From Clostridium aciditolerans (GTDB lineage: Bacteria; Bacillota; Clostridia; Clostridiales; Clostridiaceae), in the NCBI RefSeq assembly GCF_016316925.1, contig NZ_JAEEGB010000003.1:36042-100041 (forward strand): DNA of 64,000 nucleotides, given 5' to 3'. The notes under the pieces are model-generated. The model was not told where the DNA came from, searched no databases, and was given only the letters and a program-made list of their open reading frames with translations. The position numbers and the translations under genes are program-made. Positions 9,537 through 18,306 of this stretch are shown here, piece by piece (positions within the stretch are counted from its first letter, which is position 1; every line of letters begins with the position of its first letter).

Positions 9537-10077
9537 TGTAAATTTATATCAAAAGTTGCTATTCGGTAGCGAAACTACACTACTGAGTAAGGGAAAAAAT
9601 AAAATTGAAAAAAATATGATATAATTTTGTCAAAAAGAGGCAAATGGTTTCTTGGGTGAGTTAGCAATGAAAGAATCATATGGTTATTTTAATGCTTATC
9701 GCTGTTGGTATGTTGTGCACGGCAAAGATTACATATTAATCAATATGAGTACATTTTATACAATATTGTTGAAAATGTACATAATATGTGATAAAATGGA
9801 ATTAAAGGCAAGAATTTAATCAAATTTTAAAAAATATTAAAGACCAAAGATGTGTGCATAATATAAATATCTAATCTATAGAATTAGTTATTTAAATGCC
9901 CCTATATTCATAAGGATTTTATGAAAATAGAGGTTTGTTTATTGTGCAAAAAAAAGGGGGGATATAGAAGTCGGCATAAAACAAATGTATGATGAAAAAT
10001 GATCTATCAGAACTTGATTTCTTTGATGGATTGAAGTAAGAAAGAACTTTAAATTATTAATACCGGGGGGACACTTT
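9537..10077. other. Intergenic region upstream of the DUF2167 gene
   Basis: About 540 A+T-rich bases. An imperfect hairpin at about 9898-9940 (CCCCTATATTCATAA / TTATGAAAATAGAGG) followed by TTTGTTT looks like a terminator. Two very short frames occur (ATG at 9667, about 50 codons; ATG near 9990, 16 codons), but neither has convincing support. The region 9620-9720 has some structured-RNA feel, but no known riboswitch consensus fits. Confidence 0.4.
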
Positions 10078-11043
10078 ATGTATAAAAAATTATCGTACTT
10101 ATTATTAATATTAATTTCAATTGTATTTAATACACATCACGTATATGCAAATAATACTACTAAACCAGATATAAAATGGATAGAAGGGCCTAAGACTGTG
10201 GATGTTGGAAGCGATTTAGCAAAGCTAGATTTGCCAGATGAATATGTTTTTGCAAATGGCGAAGATGCAAAAAAATTGATGAAACAAATGGATAATTCCG
10301 TTACTGGAAGAGAACAAGGAATAGTTTTTTCAAAAGATACTAAACAAAACTGGTTTGTTTTATTTGAATTTGATCCTATAGGATATGTAAGGGATAATGA
10401 TGCTAAAAAAATAAATGCAGACAAATTATTAGAAGAGATAAAAAAAGGAACAGAAAAAGACAATGAGGAAAGAAAACAAAAAGGGGCTCCTACGCTAGAT
10501 ATAATTGGATGGGATGAAAAACCACATTATGATGATAAGACTCATAATTTAGTTTGGTCAGTTTTGAGTAACAGTGATGGAGAAAAAATAGTAAATTATA
10601 ATGTAAGAATTCTTGGACGTGGTGGAGTAACTGAAGTTACTTTAGTTGCAGGTAAAGATGAAATGGAAAAGGTAAAACCTCAATTAGATACTATAATTAG
10701 CAAGTACTCTTATAAAGAGGGTAAAAAATATACGGATTATATAAAGGGAGATAAAGTTTCTGAATTGGGTCTGACAGCACTAATTGTAGGCGGTGCTGGA
10801 GCAGCTGCAGCAAAGACGGGGTTACTTGCTAAACTATTGCTTATACTTAAGAAGATATGGATAGTAGTTATATTAGGCATAGGTGGACTTTTTAAGAAAA
10901 TAATCAGCAAATTTAAAAAGAAATCTTCTGGTATTGAAGAAAATACTTCAAATATAGATGGCAGTAATTTAATTAATTCTAATATGGAAACAGCAGAAGA
11001 AATATCTGCAACATCATGTGACTTAGAAAAGAAAAAGGATTAA
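10078..11043 (+). CDS. DUF2167 family membrane protein
   Basis: A 321-residue protein with an N-terminal signal sequence (about residues 1-24). It has an extracytoplasmic domain with IKWIEGPKTVDVG, LPDEYVFANGEDAKKLM and WVLFEFDPIGYVRDNDA-like segments typical of DUF2167, and one or two hydrophobic segments at about 236-280, then a charged tail. The family is of unknown function. The start is set by GGGGGG 7 bases upstream. The next gene, 16 bases downstream, encodes another single-span protein, so the two probably form an operon and possibly a complex at the membrane. Confidence 0.8.
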   Translation: MYKKLSYLLLILISIVFNTHHVYANNTTKPDIKWIEGPKTVDVGSDLAKLDLPDEYVFANGEDAKKLMKQMDNSVTGREQGIVFSKDTKQNWFVLFEFDPIGYVRDNDAKKINADKLLEEIKKGTEKDNEERKQKGAPTLDIIGWDEKPHYDDKTHNLVWSVLSNSDGEKIVNYNVRILGRGGVTEVTLVAGKDEMEKVKPQLDTIISKYSYKEGKKYTDYIKGDKVSELGLTALIVGGAGAAAAKTGLLAKLLLILKKIWIVVILGIGGLFKKIISKFKKKSSGIEENTSNIDGSNLINSNMETAEEISATSCDLEKKKD

Positions 11044-11059
11044 AAGAGAGGGTTATAAA

Positions 11060-11827
11060 ATGAATCAAGATTTTAGTAATAATTTAGCAAACACAGAAAT
11101 AGAACCAAGCAATAAAAAAAGTAAAAGAAAGACAAGATTAGCCACTACTGCTGGTATCCTTGTTATAATTGCAATGAGTATATATGGATTTAAAATAATA
11201 GAAGATCAAAAAGAAGAGGCAGCTCAAAAATATATAACATCAATATCTCAAAAGTTAATAGATAACACTGCTGTTAAAACAAATTCTGCAGAAAAAAAGG
11301 ACTACGGAAAGCTTGCCCCATTAGTAAACATTGCAAATGAGGATGTTGATAAAATTATTTCATTAGATAAGAACCTTAAAAAAGAATTGGATTCAAATAT
11401 GTTTAAAAATAACATGAGTACCAATGAATTTATAGGAAGCCCAGCTGCAATAGAGCAATCAAGAAAAAAAATAAGCAGTTTAAACAGTTCACTTGCTAAA
11501 TATGAAGCAGGTATAAAAGAGAATAAAACTAATATTGATAAGAAACTAGGACAGTATAAGGGGATAGATACTGAATTTGAAAAAAAATTAATAAATGATT
11601 ACAACGCTCTAAGAAAAGAAAACTATGATAAGGATATGAAAGAATTAAATTCAGCAAAATCTCTTGTGGCAGCAATGGATAAATATCTAGAATTTTTACA
11701 ATCAAAAGAAGGCCAATATGTTATTTCAGGTGGAGTAATCAATTTCTATAGCCAAAGTGATGTAGAAGAGTGTAATAAATTAGCAGGTAATGTAACAGAA
11801 CTGAGTAAACAATTTAAAACTAAATAA
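11060..11827 (+). CDS. Hypothetical single-span membrane protein
   Basis: A 255-residue protein with a cytoplasmic Lys/Arg-rich N-terminus, one membrane segment at about residues 30-47 (LATTAGILVIIAMSIYGFKI), and an extracytoplasmic, highly helical domain rich in Lys, Glu, Asn and Ser. The domain likely forms a coiled coil and ends in EGQYVISGGVINFYSQSDV. I do not recognise the family. A loose likeness to E. coli YiaF-type (DUF3053) proteins exists but is not firm. It follows the DUF2167 gene and ends at a strong terminator, so it is probably a functional partner of that protein. Confidence 0.6.
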   Translation: MNQDFSNNLANTEIEPSNKKSKRKTRLATTAGILVIIAMSIYGFKIIEDQKEEAAQKYITSISQKLIDNTAVKTNSAEKKDYGKLAPLVNIANEDVDKIISLDKNLKKELDSNMFKNNMSTNEFIGSPAAIEQSRKKISSLNSSLAKYEAGIKENKTNIDKKLGQYKGIDTEFEKKLINDYNALRKENYDKDMKELNSAKSLVAAMDKYLEFLQSKEGQYVISGGVINFYSQSDVEECNKLAGNVTELSKQFKTK

Positions 11828-11855
11828 AAACCGAATAATTAAATGAAAGTGTAAT

Positions 11856-11885
11856 AAAACCCTATGCCGCGCATAGGGTTTTTAG
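11856..11885. terminator. Bidirectional terminator between convergent genes
   Basis: Perfect stem AAAACCCTATGC / GCATAGGGTTTT with a 3-base loop and T-rich tails on both strands. It can serve both the gene on the left and amrS on the right. Confidence 0.85.
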
Positions 11886-11915
11886 ACATTCTCTAAAAGT
11901 GCTTAAACTGCTACT

Positions 11916-12899
11916 TTAAAGACTTATGTTAATATCATGCCCGCATACAGGACAATTTTTATTATTTAATAACACCTCTGTATCAAACAAAGTACGTTTA
12001 ATTAAAAGTTCACCACATTTAGGACAATAAGTGTTTTTATCAGCATCTTGAACATTTCCTACGTATACATAATTAAGATACTGTTTTGCTATATCCCTGC
12101 ATAAACTCATTCTTTCTAAAGAAGTAGCTGGAGCATCGAATTTATACGAAGGAAAATATCTTGATAAATGAAGAGGTATGTTAGGATTTAAATCCGCTAT
12201 CCATTTGCATAATTTGCTAACATCATCCTCTGAATCGTTATATCCTTCTATTAAAAGAGTAGTTATTTCAAGGTGACATTTGTTATGCATCTTTTCTATA
12301 TTTCTCATTACTATTTTCACATCTCCGCCACAAACACCTTTATAGAATTTATTATCAAAAGCTTTAAGGTCTATATTTGCAGCACTTATATGAGGAAGCA
12401 ATGACTCAAGTGGTTCTTCACTTATATAACCATTGCTAACTAAAACGAAGTCTATATTTTTATCTTTAGCTTTTTCGCATACATCCTTAATATATTCATA
12501 CCATATTGATGGTTCGTTGTATGTGAAGGCTATGCCAGTATTATTTTCTTGTTTTAATGCTAGGTCAATCAATTCCTCAGGGGTTAGATACTGTGTATTA
12601 GGTTGTGTCTGTGAGATTGAATAGTTTTGACAAAAGCCGCATCTGAAATTACAACCGAAACTTCCTACAGACAAAATAAACTTTCCTGGCCTAAAATGAT
12701 AAAGAGGTTTTTTTTCAATAGGGTCCATAGATGCTGAGCTTATATTTCCATAGTTTAAGGTGTATAATACTCCATCTTCAACCTTTCTTGCTCCACAAAA
12801 GCCAATTCCGCCTTCTTTTATATGGCATCTTTGAGGACAAAGTTCACATAAGATTTTACCATCTTTGTCTACGGTATAAAAAAGCCCTTCCTTTTTCAT
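11916..12899 (-). CDS. amrS: AmmeMemoRadiSam system radical SAM enzyme AmrS
   Basis: A 327-residue radical SAM protein. The N-terminus has a Cys-rich CELCPQRCHIKEGGIGFCGARK-type region. The cluster motif is GCNFRCGFCQNY (Cys-x3-Cys-x2-Cys), followed by the TIM-barrel body and a C-terminal zinc-ribbon-like pair (YCPKCGELL, NCPVCGHDI). This order is typical of AmrS, which co-occurs with AMMECR1 and MEMO proteins; its reaction is not firmly established. The partner fusion gene is on the same strand upstream, but a TnpB element now separates them. Only weak ribosome-binding sequence precedes the ATG (AGCAGATAAACT), consistent with the insertion having removed the native site. Confidence 0.88.
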   Translation of the reverse strand: MKKEGLFYTVDKDGKILCELCPQRCHIKEGGIGFCGARKVEDGVLYTLNYGNISSASMDPIEKKPLYHFRPGKFILSVGSFGCNFRCGFCQNYSISQTQPNTQYLTPEELIDLALKQENNTGIAFTYNEPSIWYEYIKDVCEKAKDKNIDFVLVSNGYISEEPLESLLPHISAANIDLKAFDNKFYKGVCGGDVKIVMRNIEKMHNKCHLEITTLLIEGYNDSEDDVSKLCKWIADLNPNIPLHLSRYFPSYKFDAPATSLERMSLCRDIAKQYLNYVYVGNVQDADKNTYCPKCGELLIKRTLFDTEVLLNNKNCPVCGHDINISL

Positions 12900-12905
12900 A
12901 GTTTA

Positions 12906-13057
12906 TCTGCTACTCAAAACATGGACAAATATACCCATATTGAGATTTTTACTGTTTCAACGTACTCTGCCTTGCCTAAGCTACTACAGTTTGTATAGCA
13001 CTCCACAGTCGTAAATTCCCCAAATAGCCTTGGGTACACATACAAGAACTTTTGATA
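12906..13057 (-). ncRNA. Candidate omega RNA and right end of the TnpB element
   Basis: The 150 bases directly downstream of the tnpB stop (minus strand) are folded. They include CCCAA/TTGGG around 13018-13034 and an AATAT-type hairpin at about 12931-12945 close to the end. In IS200/IS605 elements the omega RNA overlaps the 3' end of tnpB and ends at the right end, with the adjoining host bases acting as guide. Here the guide would be the start of amrS. No transcription evidence exists; the call rests on position and structure. Confidence 0.55.
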
Positions 13058-14218
13058 TTAAGCTATCTTGTATTTTTTAGCATTTTTAAGATTAATACTT
13101 GCATTTAAATCCCTATCAATAGAAAGTCCACAACTGCATTTATAAACTCTATCTTTAAGCTTTAAATCCTTCTTAATCTCGCCACAAGAACTGCACAACT
13201 TTGATGATGGATAAAATCTATCAACTATTCTTACTTCAATATTATTTTGATTAGCTTTTGAAATAAGTTTAGCAGTAAATTCATAAAATTTTTGTTGTGC
13301 TATTGATTTTGCTAAATTCTTATTCTTCATCATACCTTTAATGTTTAAATTTTCTATTGTTATAAAGCTTGGTTTTTGCTCTATTAACTCACTTACTGTT
13401 TTATTAATGTAATCAGTTCTAATATTGGTAAGTCTTTGATGAAGTTTTTGTACCTTTACTATTTGTTTTTGGATATTTTGACGAGTAGCTTCTCCTTTCA
13501 CATTTTTATTTCTTATTTTCAAACTCTCATATTTCCTTGAAAGTTTTCTTTGCTCTCTTTTTAACTTCTTTTCTGTTTTTCTTACTGTATTTGTTTTATT
13601 GATATTCTTTTTAATTAATTCATTGCTACAAATTGCAAAATCTTTAAGTCCTAAATCTAAGCCTATCCCTTCTGAATAAGCTTTATTATTAATATGAATA
13701 CTTTCTTCAACTAATATAGAAACATAGTACCTATTAGCTTTTTGGCTTATAGTTCCACTTTTAACTATTGAATTAACTGGAATATATCCAAATTCCTTTA
13801 ACCTTATAACTCCTAAAGTTGGTACTTTAATTCTATGCCTTTCAATAGTCCAATCAGTTTTATTATTTTTTGGAAAATACGCCTTAACCTCTTGATTTTT
13901 CTTTTTCTTGAACTTAGGAAAGTCACTTTCACCCTTAAAGAATTTTTTAAATGCTTTTTCACCATTCATTATTGCCTGTTTAGTGGCTTTAGAAGATACT
14001 TCTTTAATCCAAGTTTTATCTTCATTATTAGGTATATACTTATTGTTAAGCCATTTTGAAAATTCTATTCCACTAACAAATCTATTTTCTTTTTTATAAG
14101 CTTCTTTATTATGGGCAATGTAGAAATTATAAATAAATCTACTAACACCAATAGTTTGATGTATTTTTAACTTTTGCTCTTTAGTAGGCTTAATTTCCAT
14201 CTTGTAAGCTCTTAGCAA
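13058..14218 (-). CDS. tnpB: TnpB RNA-guided endonuclease (IS200/IS605 family, OrfB)
   Basis: A 386-residue full-length TnpB. The RuvC-like residues are all present: Asp188 in GIGLDLGLKDFA, Glu289 in FITIENLNIKG, and Asp368 in SIDRDLNASINL. The zinc knuckle has Cys342/Cys345 (CSSC) and Cys361/Cys363. A TTG start is chosen because AAGGAGG lies 9 bases upstream. ATG at codon 7 would leave that site too far away. The start overlaps the end of a small frame on the same strand, suggesting translational coupling. The protein looks intact and potentially active with the omega RNA at its 3' end. Confidence 0.92.
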   Translation of the reverse strand: MLRAYKMEIKPTKEQKLKIHQTIGVSRFIYNFYIAHNKEAYKKENRFVSGIEFSKWLNNKYIPNNEDKTWIKEVSSKATKQAIMNGEKAFKKFFKGESDFPKFKKKKNQEVKAYFPKNNKTDWTIERHRIKVPTLGVIRLKEFGYIPVNSIVKSGTISQKANRYYVSILVEESIHINNKAYSEGIGLDLGLKDFAICSNELIKKNINKTNTVRKTEKKLKREQRKLSRKYESLKIRNKNVKGEATRQNIQKQIVKVQKLHQRLTNIRTDYINKTVSELIEQKPSFITIENLNIKGMMKNKNLAKSIAQQKFYEFTAKLISKANQNNIEVRIVDRFYPSSKLCSSCGEIKKDLKLKDRVYKCSCGLSIDRDLNASINLKNAKKYKIA

Positions 14219-14363
14219 TTTCTTCGTCCTCCTTAATCTTTTGTTTATTCCATTCTTTACGGTTATAATTTAGTCTACTTCCTATATCCTTTATAACTTC
14301 GTCTATTATAATGCCTTTTCCATTTGCAAAATCACTTGGTTTAAGGTTTGTTATATGCTTCAA
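14190..14363 (-). CDS. Small protein overlapping the start of tnpB
   Basis: About 57 residues, reading KHITNLKPSDFANGKGIIID onward and ending EEIAKSLQDGN. The frame is open from an ATG at 14399, but that codon has no ribosome-binding site. AGAAAGG lies 10 bases before a TTG at 14363, which I prefer. It ends 29 bases inside tnpB, with the tnpB ribosome-binding site inside its coding region. It may be a genuine small TnpB-associated protein or simply a coupling leader. No family recognised, and no resemblance to TnpA or a serine resolvase. Confidence 0.45.
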   Translation of the reverse strand: MKHITNLKPSDFANGKGIIIDEVIKDIGSRLNYNRKEWNKQKIKEDEEIAKSLQDGN

Positions 14364-14393
14364 TATACTCACACCTTTCTTGAGTATATTGAA
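14359..14393 (-). repeat. Left-end hairpin of the TnpB element
   Basis: Perfect 13-bp inverted repeat TTCAATATACTCA / TGAGTATATTGAA with a 9-base loop. Subterminal hairpins of this kind are bound by TnpA in IS200/IS605 elements, and the position upstream of tnpB fits the left end. Confidence 0.65.
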
Positions 14394-14444
14394 ACACATT
14401 TAAACACTTTTTTAATGTCTTTAGTAAATATTTCTTATCTCCTT

Positions 14445-15848
14445 TTATTTATGTCTTATGACCTCAAAACGTTCAATTTTGTAGTTTTCTAATGGATTTA
14501 TACCTGCTTTTTTTAAAGCTATATCTATTTGCTCTGTAGCAGTATCTACACCACTTAAATCAGGTAATAAAAGTCCTGTTTTTCTTCCACTTCTTACAAT
14601 AACACCATATTTTTTAGGATCTAGAGTCTCGCGGGAGGCTTCTTCAGGAGGCATTAATACATCTACTGAATAGATAATATCATCCAGCTCTTCCTCTTCT
14701 ACCGGTGAAAACCTAGGGTCTCTTTCGCCAGCTTCTATTGCATTTCTGATTATTTCCTCAGCAGTATTTTCATAAGCCGGGAAAATAGTTCCTATGCAGC
14801 CTCTTAGCTCACCATCTTTTTTCAGCGAGACAAATACACCTCTCTGTTCGCTTAACATATCCTCCGTTACATAACCTGGCATAGCTATTGTTTCCCCAGT
14901 TTTAACGTGATGCTCAAGCGTTTCACGTGCAAGTTTAACATATTTATCTTCATTGTCTCTTATTTTTTTCATAGTATTTTTTCTTTTATCTATAATTTTT
15001 TCTAAGTAATTTTTATCATCCATCTCATCTGCATTAAATCGCATAACTCCATAGCCTATACCAAAAGGACCTTCATAGGATAGTATTTCACCACTAATTT
15101 TTCTTCCTTCCATGGTACCAAGTAAAATATCAAAAGATCTTAAACCGCATTCTCCAGCAGATTCAATCATATCTTTATCCATATCAAATACGCCCATTAC
15201 ATCTCCAGATTTAAGAAGTTCTAATATTTTTTCATCAAAGACTTTTCCCTCTGGACTATAACCATAGGGAGCTTTATCATTGAGCTTATGGGATAAGTCA
15301 CCAGAGGCTATTACTACAACATTAGTGTTAGATAGCTCAACGGCCTGCTTTATTGATATTCCAAATTTATATAAGTCTGTCTCTGATAGAAGACCATAAG
15401 TAATATGAACTAATTTATAATTACTATATTCTTTATTTACGAAATATAGGGGTACCATTGCTCCATGATCAAGTTCATGGCTGATATTGTATCTTCCTGC
15501 AATATCCTCATTTATAGCAATTGTAGGTACACCCATTCCATGAGCATAATTTTTTATACTTTCAGTTAAATTTAGATCTATTGTTATATCGAATTCTACA
15601 TCTGGAGAATTAAAATTTCCGAAATCACCAGAAATGTGGTTGCTATCTGTTAATGCTATGGCATCTCTGAACATAGGACCATGAGGAGTTATAATTATTA
15701 TTGTTTCAGGTTTTAGCTCACTTATTTCCTTTGCAACATTGAAGCATGCATCTATAGTTAAAGATGCGTCTAATTCTTCTCCTTTACCAACTTCAGATAC
15801 TAATATAGGTGGATGAGGCATAATAAAATGTCCTAATATTTTACCCAT
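14445..15848 (-). CDS. MEMO-AMMECR1 fusion protein of the AmmeMemoRadiSam system
   Basis: A 467-residue two-domain protein. Residues 1 to about 270 are the MEMO/extradiol dioxygenase-like domain (HFIMPHPPILVSEVGKG, ITPHGPMFRDAI, VIASGDLSHKL). Residues about 295-467 are the AMMECR1 domain (GVFVSLKKDGELRGCIGT, AGERDPRFSPVEEEELDD). In many organisms these are separate proteins; a fusion suggests that they act together. The third member, AmrS, lies downstream beyond the TnpB insertion. The AAAAGGAGATAA just after the stop is probably the original ribosome-binding site of amrS. The system has a conserved genomic association, but its biochemical role is unsettled. Confidence 0.88.
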   Translation of the reverse strand: MGKILGHFIMPHPPILVSEVGKGEELDASLTIDACFNVAKEISELKPETIIIITPHGPMFRDAIALTDSNHISGDFGNFNSPDVEFDITIDLNLTESIKNYAHGMGVPTIAINEDIAGRYNISHELDHGAMVPLYFVNKEYSNYKLVHITYGLLSETDLYKFGISIKQAVELSNTNVVVIASGDLSHKLNDKAPYGYSPEGKVFDEKILELLKSGDVMGVFDMDKDMIESAGECGLRSFDILLGTMEGRKISGEILSYEGPFGIGYGVMRFNADEMDDKNYLEKIIDKRKNTMKKIRDNEDKYVKLARETLEHHVKTGETIAMPGYVTEDMLSEQRGVFVSLKKDGELRGCIGTIFPAYENTAEEIIRNAIEAGERDPRFSPVEEEELDDIIYSVDVLMPPEEASRETLDPKKYGVIVRSGRKTGLLLPDLSGVDTATEQIDIALKKAGINPLENYKIERFEVIRHK

Positions 15849-16156
15849 TATAAGACCTCCTAATAGATTAAATTTATTACAAATGAAGAACTTATTGAAA
15901 ACTATATTCTCACCTAAAGTTTAACACTTAAATTAAATTTAATACAAATTTTTAATACAAAAAATTCTGAAGAGTTAAGAAAAAGAATTATAACAAACAT
16001 AATATTTAGCTTTAATTAAATAAATATGAGAAAAAGGCTATAAAATTAAATTATAATTGTGCCATAATATATATGGTTGTGTTATAATTATCTTACAAAT
16101 GAAATTATACAAAAAATTAAATTCATTATTATATTCGGAAAAAGGAGAGAGCAACA
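15849..16156. other. Divergent intergenic region
   Basis: About 300 very A+T-rich bases between the MEMO-AMMECR1 gene and the chemoreceptor gene. It should hold both promoters. I see no strong palindrome or known RNA motif, only the ribosome-binding sites at its two ends (CTCCT near 15856 for the minus gene, GGAGAG for the plus gene). Confidence 0.5.
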
Positions 16157-18154
16157 ATGGCAAAAAAAAGAAGTATTAAGGGCGTCATTGTAGGTTTACT
16201 GTGTGCTTCGGCAGTTATACCACTTTTGATTGTCGGAATATTTAGTTATACTTCGCAAACGAAAATTTTTAAAGAGGATTTACATGTTTTACTTAAAAGT
16301 AATTTGTCGGAAATAATAAGTGTCATAGACAAGGAAAGTAAGAGCAACATAGAAATGGTAGACATGCTTGCTGTAAATCCAGATTCACAATCTATAATAA
16401 GAGATCCTCAGAGTGCTCAGAAGCTTTCAATTACTTTAGATGGAATTGTTCAATCTCACAAAAGTATATGTAATGCATACATAGGAACTGTTAATGGAGT
16501 TTTCACGGTAATGCCAAAACAGGACGTTCCTGCTGGGTTCGATCCGAGACAGAGACCATGGTATAAGGATGCTGTTAATAAACCAGAACAAGTTATACTT
16601 ACAGATCCCTATGAAGATAGCTTAAAGAAGGGAAACTTTATGGTAACCTTTGCTAAGACTGTAAAAGATTCTTCAAGTGGGGAAATGGTAGGAGTGTCGG
16701 CAATAGATATAAAGCTTGATGATATTTCTAAAATGGTACAGGAAAAGAAAGTAGGCGAAAAAGGTTATATTGTTTTACTTGACAAGAATGGAACAGTTAT
16801 AGGGAGCAAAGATAAGGGTATTTTAAATAAGACCCCTAAGGAATTAAATTGGATATCAAAGGTTATATCAAATAAAGAGGAGATGTATGAAGATACTATA
16901 AATGGGACAAGTTATCTCATATCTACAACTAAAGATAATTCAACTGGATGGATAGCTGCTGCACTTATACCAAAATCAGAACTTGCAAGTAGAGTTAACG
17001 GTGCAAGAAATATGATATTATTAATTTCTTTAGCATGTTTAATAGCTGCACTATTTATAGGTAATTTAATAGCTGGATTGATAACGAAGCCTGTAGCTAG
17101 CTTAGAGAAGACACTAGATAAGATGAAAGATGGGGATTTTACAGAGAATATAGATAATAATATAGCTATTCATGAAATAGATAGAATTACTAAAGGAATA
17201 AATACTGTAAAAGATGAAATGGTGTTAATATTAAGCAACATACATCAAGTATCTGATGATATAAGATCATCTTCGGGCACACTGAAAACCATAGCTGAGC
17301 AATCTAGCACTGCCGGAGAAGAAATATCTAAAGTAGTCCAAGAAATAGCTAGTGGTGCTGGTAAACAAGCAGAAGCGATGGAGGAAAGTCAGAATTTAAT
17401 TATTCAGCTTGAAAGTGAAGTAGAGGAATCAATTATTAGGGCACAAAATATGGTGGAACTATCAAAGGGAGTTAAAAATTCTACCGAAAATGGAACTAAG
17501 ATAATTAAAGATTTAAGTGACAAGTTTGTTTTAACTTCAAAATCCAGTAGAGAAGTTTCAGGAAAAATTAAGGATTTAGCTGAAAAATCTAATGAGATAA
17601 GTACTATTACTGAAACAATCACTTCCATAACAGAGCAAACTAATCTTTTAGCATTAAATGCAAGTATAGAGGCTGCAAGAGCTGGAGAGCTCGGGAAAGG
17701 ATTTGCTGTAGTAGCAGGTGAAGTTAGAAAACTAGCAGAGCAATCAGCAGAGTCTGCACTTCAGATAAATAAAGTAACTAATGAAATAAAAGCAAGTATA
17801 TCAGATCTCCTATTAAAAGTTGAATACTCGATGTCTTTAGATAAAGCTACCGGCGAAAGTGTCACTGTTACTGAAAAGGCCTTTGAGCATATAGCTGAAT
17901 CTATTATAAAATTAGAGGATAGCATTAAAATTGTAGATAAATCATTAAATGAAATAAATAATCATAAAGATTTAGTTATATCAAAAATACAGGAGGTATC
18001 ATCTGTATCCCAAGAAATAGCCGCTACTACAGAAGAGGTTAGTGCATCTACAGAAGAACAATCTGCAGGGCTTGAAGAGGTAGTTACAGCATCTGATATT
18101 CTCGAAGGTTTTTCTAGTGACTTAAATGTATTAGTTAAAAAATTTAAAATTTAA
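16157..18154 (+). CDS. Methyl-accepting chemotaxis protein with dCache sensor
   Basis: A 665-residue transmembrane chemoreceptor. A first membrane segment at about residues 9-30 is followed by an extracellular dCache-type ligand domain (about 35-275, with [24 protein letters not shown] typical of Cache). A second membrane segment lies at about 285-308 ([22 protein letters not shown]), then HAMP and a cytoplasmic signalling hairpin. The signalling tip is conserved ([39 protein letters not shown]). The ligand cannot be read from sequence. Other che genes are not adjacent, so it signals to a chemotaxis array encoded elsewhere. A terminator follows directly. Confidence 0.93.
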   Translation: MAKKRSIKGVIVGLLCASAVIPLLIVGIFSYTSQTKIFKEDLHVLLKSNLSEIISVIDKESKSNIEMVDMLAVNPDSQSIIRDPQSAQKLSITLDGIVQSHKSICNAYIGTVNGVFTVMPKQDVPAGFDPRQRPWYKDAVNKPEQVILTDPYEDSLKKGNFMVTFAKTVKDSSSGEMVGVSAIDIKLDDISKMVQEKKVGEKGYIVLLDKNGTVIGSKDKGILNKTPKELNWISKVISNKEEMYEDTINGTSYLISTTKDNSTGWIAAALIPKSELASRVNGARNMILLISLACLIAALFIGNLIAGLITKPVASLEKTLDKMKDGDFTENIDNNIAIHEIDRITKGINTVKDEMVLILSNIHQVSDDIRSSSGTLKTIAEQSSTAGEEISKVVQEIASGAGKQAEAMEESQNLIIQLESEVEESIIRAQNMVELSKGVKNSTENGTKIIKDLSDKFVLTSKSSREVSGKIKDLAEKSNEISTITETITSITEQTNLLALNASIEAARAGELGKGFAVVAGEVRKLAEQSAESALQINKVTNEIKASISDLLLKVEYSMSLDKATGESVTVTEKAFEHIAESIIKLEDSIKIVDKSLNEINNHKDLVISKIQEVSSVSQEIAATTEEVSASTEEQSAGLEEVVTASDILEGFSSDLNVLVKKFKI

Positions 18155-18160
18155 ATTAGT

Positions 18161-18195
18161 AAAAAGGTTTTAGGTGAATTCCTAAAACCTTTTTA
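18161..18195 (+). terminator. Terminator of the chemoreceptor gene
   Basis: Stem AAAAAGGTTTTAGG / CCTAAAACCTTTTT with a 6-base loop, 7 bases after the stop. Confidence 0.9.
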
Positions 18196-18230
18196 ATTTA
18201 TGAATAATTTGGAAATGATGTAAAAGTGTA

Positions 18231-18285
18231 TTGACAGATATATTGTTTTAGTGTACTATTTGTATAGAACACTAAAACAATATAT
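18231..18285 (+). promoter_or_regulatory. Promoter with perfect operator palindrome for the GntR-type regulator
   Basis: A -35 TTGACA (18231-18236) and -10 TACTAT (18254-18259) are spaced 17 bases. A perfect 17-bp inverted repeat, ATATATTGTTTTAGTGT / ACACTAAAACAATATAT (18238-18254 and 18269-18285), straddles the -10 box with a 14-base spacer. Binding there would block RNA polymerase, so autorepression of the downstream GntR-ABC operon is likely. Confidence 0.85.
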
Positions 18286-18306
18286 CAATTAAACGGAGGT
18301 GTGAAG

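Larger units (their letters stand above)
12909..14440 (-). mobile_element. TnpB-only IS200/IS605-family element inserted between the MEMO-AMMECR1 gene and amrS
   Basis: About 1.5 kb holding tnpB, a small overlapping upstream frame, a left-end hairpin at 14359-14393 and a structured right end at about 12910-13057. No TnpA transposase is present, so it is an IS1341-like element that would need transposase in trans. The hexamer AGATAA occurs at both outer flanks on the minus strand (14440-14435 and 12908-12903). Joining there recreates AAAAGGAGATAAACT followed by the amrS ATG, a perfect ribosome-binding site with 7-base spacing. The exact ends are inferred. Confidence 0.75.

Noticed and set aside
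9620-9720. Possible cyclic di-GMP or other known riboswitch before the DUF2167 gene
   Set aside because: Some GGCAAA-like bits are present, but the conserved stems and core bases of the known classes are missing.
9667-9820. A ~50-codon frame starting MKESYGYFNAYRCWYV
   Set aside because: It has only weak ribosome-binding sequence, no terminator of its own and no recognisable similarity; it may be chance in A+T-rich DNA.
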